Source: Aspidiotus rigidus (lineage: Eukaryota; Arthropoda; Insecta; Hemiptera; Diaspididae). From it: a DNA stretch of 64,000 nt. Both the position numbers and the translations under genes were made by a program. How positions within the stretch are numbered: the first letter of the stretch is position 1; every line of letters starts with the position of its first letter. The DNA lies in the NCBI GenBank assembly GCA_035079385.1, contig JAVHKY010000034.1, forward strand, positions 1,984,001 to 2,048,000, given 5' to 3'. Positions 58,950-64,000 of the stretch are shown piece by piece. The notes below the pieces were generated by a model that saw only the letters and a list, made by a program, of their open reading frames with translations, was not told the origin of the DNA and made no database searches.

Positions 58950-61330
58950 GAGTCTGTATATAGAGAGGGCGGAATAAGCTAGTCAGCCTTCAGCATATTC
59001 TACGCTTATAAGATTGAGAGACCATTTAGGAAAAACCTTCAAAAAAAAGTCACAAGTAACGGTCACAATTTTCTTATTATGACTTCATCAATTGTTCCGT
59101 GCCTGTATATATATAAAGAGGCGGGATACGTTAATTTGTCTTCAGAATTTTTTATGCCAGAATATTCTAACAATGAAACAACAGTCAAAATTTTGTCACT
59201 ACAACATCATCGATTGTTCTATAATCTTGATTTAATGGCAAGCTAGCTAGCCTTCAGCATTTTCTATATGCGCTCATACACCGAGACCGGATTTTTCGGC
59301 AAGAAAACGTGTGAATTTCGCCATCGAAATTCAAAAATTCGGTAACATTCGGCAATAAAAAAAAAGAGAGGAAAACACGCGTTTTTTGGGACATTTACTC
59401 GCTCTCGATGAAAATTGTCAAATTTCCAATCAGATGACCTTTTTTCACCAGAACTAATCAATTTTCAATTAACACTTCCTTACTTGAGAGCAAATTTTGT
59501 TGATTTTTGCCAATCAAGATTACTTGGCTTCAGGCCCAAATTTATGAATTCGTTGAATAAAATTGGCCCAATTTTGGCCCAAAATTCAGTATTCTTCAAA
59601 CAAAATCCACCTGATTTTAGGCAAAATTTGGTGATTTTTAACAAAATTTGACGATTTGTACGAAATTTCTCAGTTCTATTGCGAACTAAGATTGTAGTAA
59701 TTTCGGCATTTTTCGGCCTTTATTCCAATTTTGGCATTTTCCGGCAAAATAGAATTTTCTCCCTGCGTCCTATTTATCATGATTGAAACTTCATTTTGAT
59801 TTTCATTGATTTCGCCCTTCAGGAGAAAAAGTGCCAAGTGCCAAGGAATCCGGTCTCGGCTCATAGGACTGAGACTATACTTAGAAACTGTTACAATAAA
59901 ACGTCACAAATAATAGTCACAATTTTGTTACTATGATGTCATAAATCACGTCATCGATTGTTCCATGACCTTGACTTCTGCCTTATGTATACATAAATAG
60001 AAGGGGGCGGGATAACCTAATTAGCCTCAGCTTTTCCTATGCTTGAGAAAATTCTTAGAAATACGTTACAAAAAAATGTGACGAGTAACAGCCACAATTT
60101 TGTTACTATAACGTCATCACACACCATAATTTTGTTACTATAACGTCATCAATTGTTCTATAATCTTGACTTAATGTCAAGCTAGCTAGCCTTCAGCATT
60201 TTCTATGCTCATAAAGACTGAGATTATTCTTAGAAACTGTTACAATAAACCGTTACAAGTAATAGTCACAATTTTGTTACAATGATGTCATCAGTGACGT
60301 CATCAATTGTTCCATGAACTTGACTTGATGCCACCTATATGGAGAAGTGGGATAAGCTAGTTGGCTTCAGCTTTTTCCATACTTATAAGAGAGTAACTAT
60401 TCTTAATAAGACCGTCACAAAAAAATTCAGAAGGAATAGCCACACTTTTGTTATCATGACGTCATCAATTATTGTTCAGTGAACTTGACTTAATGGCGAC
60501 CTAGTAGGCGCTCCATAATTTTCTATGCTTATATGACTGAGACTATTCTTGCGGGAAAACTATTACAAAAAAATGTCCGAAGTAACAGACACAATTTTGT
60601 TACTATGACGTCATCAGGGATATTAATAATTCTTCCATAAACTTGACTTGATGCCGCCTGTATGGAGAAGCGGGATAAGCTAGTTAGCTTTAGCATTTTC
60701 TATGCTAATAAGACTGCAACTATTCTTAACAAAACCGTTACAAAAAAAGTCAGAAGCAACAGTCACAATTTTGTTACTATGATGTCATCAGTGACGTCAT
60801 CAATTGTTCCATGACCTTGACTGGAAAGCGTCTGTGTACATATGAAGAAGGGGCGGGATAAGCAAATTAGCCTCAGCATTTTCTATGCTTGAGACAATTC
60901 TTGGAAAAATGTTACAAAGAAAGTGACAAGTAACAGTCACAATTTTGTTACTATGAAGTCATCAGTGACGTTATCAATTGTTCCATGACCTTGACTGGGT
61001 AGCGTCTGTGTAAATATATAGAAGGGGCGGGATAAGCTAATTAGCCTCAGTATTTTCTATGCTTGAGACAATTCTTGGAAAAATGTTACAAAAAAAGTGA
61101 CAAGTAACAGTCACAATTTTGTTACTATAACGTCATCAATTGTTCGATGACCTCGACTTTATGGCGCTCTATTAAAAATGAGCTATGATGAGCTAGTTTG
61201 CCTTCAGCATATTCTATGATTGTACAACGGGATTGCTCTTGGAGAAACGTCAAAATCCGCCAAAGTTTTTTTGTCTGGGACTACTTTTAGAAAGCCCATC
61301 ACAGTTTTGTCACTATAAGTATGACGTCAT
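58950..61330. repeat. ~174-bp satellite array with TGACGTCA-like sites
   Basis: The anchor CACAATTTTGTTACTATGA/AACGTCATCA recurs at 59918, 60093, 60267, 60441, 60590, 60764, 60938 and 61112: spacings 175, 174, 174, 149, 174, 174, 174. Earlier diverged copies lie at about 59067 and 59188. Each unit also has CAATTGTTCCATGACCTTGACT, GGGGCGGGATAAGCTAATTAGC and CAGCATTTTCTATGCTTATAAGACTGAGA. Several monomers carry a perfect TGACGTCA. A transposon of about 580 bp interrupts one monomer. Confidence 0.88.
59279..59858. mobile_element. Non-autonomous DNA transposon (hAT-like) inside the satellite
   Basis: The direct repeat GCTCATA lies at 59272-59278 and 59859-59865. The ends are inverted: left CACCGAGACCGGATTTTTCG, right read in reverse CGAGACCGGATTCCTTGG. 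Neighbouring satellite monomers read TTTCTATGCTCATAAAGACTGAG without the insert, which confirms the empty site. A 7-8 bp duplication and CA-type end suggest hAT. The interior is built of degenerate AATTTTGGCC / AAATTTGGTGATTTT phrases and encodes no transposase. Confidence 0.75.
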
Positions 61331-63295
61331 TACTTGGAAAACACGTCATCAATGACGTCAGTAATTGGAAAAACACATAACCTATGACGCAATAGGCAGA
61401 CTGTTTTATAGATGGGAGGTGGAAGAAAGGTCTACCGTCTGCTGTCCCTCAGGTAAATTGTGGTTTCCCAGGAAGCGGGGGCCTCTGAACGACTTAAGAA
61501 ACTAGTTTGTCCGTAGAGCTATATTTATGACTGATGAGACTTCGAAAATTTTTGACCTCGATCCAAAGTCATGGTCTCTACTAACCCGGCTACATTATGG
61601 CTTTCAAGGACGCGCAGCTTCTGACCCACTGGAGAGACTTTTTTCAGCTCTACGCTGGAATTCACCCTACTCCAACTTTAGGGGTATACCGTTAGGCCAC
61701 GCTGATTCATTCCAAAGTCACCTTTGAGCTGTAACTTGACAAATTTCAGCCTCATGAGTAAACAGTTAGGGTCTTGACGAGACTTTCTTGCGGGGTGGAA
61801 CTCGATTTACTATCCAATCTGATTAAAATATGCAAATCTAGAAATCAATGGTGAAAAAAAGTTTCTTTTTTCAATAACAGTTAATAGCTTCAAAACTTCT
61901 AGGATGGAAATGCCTTTTTTCACCTTTATCGAGAGGGGAACTTTTCTTTCTAAAACAAGATTATTGTGCAACTTCGACCATTATTCGAGCTGAGTATGTG
62001 TTTCAAATTTAATGAACGGCGGAGGAGGACGGTACTACGATGAACAGAGGGAGGGATCGGGGCAACTCGTAGATGTGGAAAGAATAAAAATGCCAAAAAG
62101 AGTTGACGATTTCCTCTCCCGCCGTCATCTATCGAATCTTGGGCATCGGCGATGATTTCTCTGGGGCGCAGTTAATTCGTTACGCGTAGTTCACGTTTTT
62201 GCACACGTTTTTTCGCGAGCATAAACGAGCATATACCGAGTACGGTCTATTCCTGGTACGTGTACGTAACGTCGCGGAATATACGTAAACGTATACATTA
62301 TACTCGTACGAGGGCGTAACGGCGGGATAGAAGAAGAAGAAAAAAAAAAGAAAAATAAGAAAGAGAGAAATTTTCTCCAAATATGAACGTTTTTCGGTTT
62401 TTATATCAACACGCTATCCGATTCGTGTTCTTACAATTCTACGACGCGTCTCAAAAGAGCACTAAAAAGAGAAAGAGTGTATTTTTCGCATATATACGAT
62501 GTACGGAATGATGTTGTATTGCGTACGCGTTTTATTCGTTTCCCTGAAACGTAAGGAAACTATACGACGGTGACGCCTTTTTCGCCTTTTCTCTATATCG
62601 TCGTTATTTTTATACTGCTAGATGTTTCGGTTTAAAAGAAAAGGAAGGAAAAAAATACAACAAAAAAAAAACAAGAAAATTACCTCCTCTAGCATAATAT
62701 AGCGCCTTCCAGTTACTGGCACGTGAGGCAAACGGCTATGTTTGGGTTGTTAATATCATCTCTGAGACGATATTTCTTTTTCTACAATATTTTCTATTTT
62801 TGCGCCCTTAACGCCCTTATCGGGTTGTATTGTACTCTCCTGATGAAGATCCGTCTCTTCTACTCTTTACGTTTTGATCTCTCGGTAGACCCCTTATTTT
62901 AGCGTCGGGGCAGGCCGCAATAACTATCTGCGCGCTGTAACTAGGTCTCGATTTCTGCACAATTTCAAACAATAAAAGATGATAATCTGTCTCCTGTTTC
63001 CTCGAAGCAAGTCCCTGAAGTGTATCCCTCGTCGAATGAATTTTTTTTCGCGTTCTATTTGTACGAGGTTATTGATGTCATAGAACTCTCTTCATGGTGA
63101 CATCAAGACTCAAATTCGTCACGATCATTCGTTTTTGAATCCACTCATAGAAGTATGAGGCGATGATCGTTCTGAAGGACAGAAGACTATTCCATAACAA
63201 TCTTTCTCGCTGACATTTGTTGTATTCGACCATCGAGGACAATGAAAAGAGAATCTTTGAAAAAGGCCTAGGTAGCATTCCAGGGGGCTTTCACA
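61331..63295. other. Upstream Eph intron; short unidentified frame and CpG-rich block
   Basis: A 66-residue frame at 61527-61727 is unrecognised and lies in repeat-like sequence. 62.0-63.1 kb is CpG-rich intron. No exon was found. Confidence 0.4.
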
Positions 63296-63299
63296 CCAA

Positions 63300-64000
63300 A
63301 TGTCTCTGAGATCTTCTCAACTTCCAATGCCCTACTTGCACTTCACCATACTCAAAATGAGTTTCGATGATAACACATCAGATATAGGCGAAGAGGATAT
63401 CAACTTCAGACTTCGGTTCAACAGTGAATGCATGAGACGAAGCATTATCTCCAAGTACGCGAATATCCAGCCTACCAGGAGGCAGTGCAACAATGAAACA
63501 TACCAAGTAGCAACAAGCCGAAAAGCAGAGAGCAAAGACGGAAATAGATGAACTGTACAAAAAGATCACCAAGTTGAATGGTTTCGTTATTTCCATTTGA
63601 ACTTGCTGCTGGACTACTGAGAATTTGAAGAAATAAAATTCAATAGAATTGATCCGGTTCTCAAGTTTACGGTCGGACATATAGAAGAAAGGCTCCACAA
63701 TACTTAAAAAAGTAAACTGGAGGGCAATTTGCAAGAACCGCAGAACTGCGGTTCTTGCAAATTGCCCTCCAGTTTACTTTTTTAAGTATTGTGGAGCCTT
63801 TCTTCGAAATAAAATTCAACCTAGGAGGACAATAAATGAAAAACCAAGAGGAAGCCCAAATCGAAAAGATCAATAAGGAACTTGTCGAACTGACCCCAAA
63901 TAAAGGAGAAAGGAAAGAAGAGACAGCGACATTAAAGTACAACTTCACTTCCGAAACCGAGAATCTACCAGCAGAAGAAGAAGAGAGACTGCTGGAAAAG
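63300..64000 (+). pseudogene. PLE-5: 5' part of a Penelope-like element, running off the right edge
   Basis: The start ACTTGCACTTCACCATACTC then AAAATGAGTTTCGATGATAA corresponds to the 125-bp monomer of 33 kb and opens the frame MSFDDNTSDIGEEDINF... at 63357. After a shift it continues as EKQRAKTEIDELYKKITKLNG (about 63517-63579, coiled-coil-like). Past a snap-back palindrome the frame from 63836 to the window end reads NQEEAQIEKINKELVEL... and ...LKYNFTSETENLPAEEEERL, LEK. The LxxEExxLLEK spacing precedes GLKYN in Penelope N-terminal domains. The RT would lie beyond 64000. It probably belongs to the PLE-2/PLE-4 family. Confidence 0.7.
63685..63805. repeat. Near-perfect snap-back palindrome (60/59-bp arms, 2-bp loop)
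   Basis: 63685-63744 and 63747-63805 are reverse complements, joined by AA in the turn (GCAG-AA-CTGC). I paired them base by base: the only difference is a run of six A on the left against five T on the right. The surrounding PLE remnant is much more decayed. GAAATAAAATTCAA occurs just before (63630-63643) and just after (63806-63819) the segment. Confidence 0.9.

Overview
The window is nuclear DNA from an insect or close relative. Its only confidently identified host gene is an Eph receptor tyrosine kinase on the minus strand. Four internal coding exons are visible: 37971-38256, 23324-23469, 13380-13614 and 2388-2543, in that transcription order. They encode most of the ephrin-binding domain and the cysteine-rich region. 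All four have AG/GTAAGT-type borders and their phases chain without a break (0, 1, 0, 1). The protein is insect-like in detail, for example in the segments beginning WVEESFTN and GVYFAFRD. The first exon(s), with the signal peptide, were not found and probably lie beyond the right edge. The fibronectin-III, transmembrane, kinase and SAM exons lie beyond the left edge. Introns are about 10.8, 9.7 and 14.5 kb, and the upstream one exceeds 25 kb.

Most of the remainder is intron, a mosaic of two textures. CpG-rich, repeat-poor blocks (about 7.2-9.4, 12.8-15.3, 22.3-23.7, 26.1-28.1, 30.8-32.9, 36.8-39.4, 44.2-46.2, 48.7-49.6, 50.4-51.8, 57.0-58.8 and 62.0-63.1 kb) look like native intron. CpG-poor blocks between them are filled with mobile elements, tandem arrays and decayed coding fragments. 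The order is uncertain; CpG-rich introns would suit Hymenoptera or some Hemiptera.

Mobile DNA is dominated by Penelope-like retroelements (PLEs). Five copies or fragments, all on the plus strand, lie at about 28.2-29.3, 33.0-36.2, 39.6-41.2, 53.8-55.6 and 63.3-64.0 kb, from at least three families. All are broken by stops, frameshifts or truncation. Two keep a recognisable reverse transcriptase plus GIY-YIG endonuclease. There are also non-autonomous DNA transposons with identifiable target-site duplications (4531-5105, 18095-18584, 59279-59858), foldback structures (10.05-11.5 kb; arms at 52.4 and 56.2 kb), and a mitochondrial insertion with cox2 and probable nad5 remnants (16.56-17.45 kb).

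Tandem arrays include a 125-bp array made from a PLE 5' end (33.1-33.76 kb), a ~100-bp array (46.6-47.4 kb), a ~174-bp satellite rich in TGACGTCA-like sites (58.95-61.3 kb), and two looser arrays (20.7-22.1 and 25.1-26.1 kb).

The most notable observations are a nearly perfect 121-bp snap-back palindrome inside a PLE fragment (63685-63805), a 600-bp tract with about twelve times the expected number of TCGA tetramers (33.77-34.37 kb), hammerhead-ribozyme-like motifs downstream of three PLE endonuclease domains, and a PLE whose single stop falls on the GIY tyrosine of its endonuclease.
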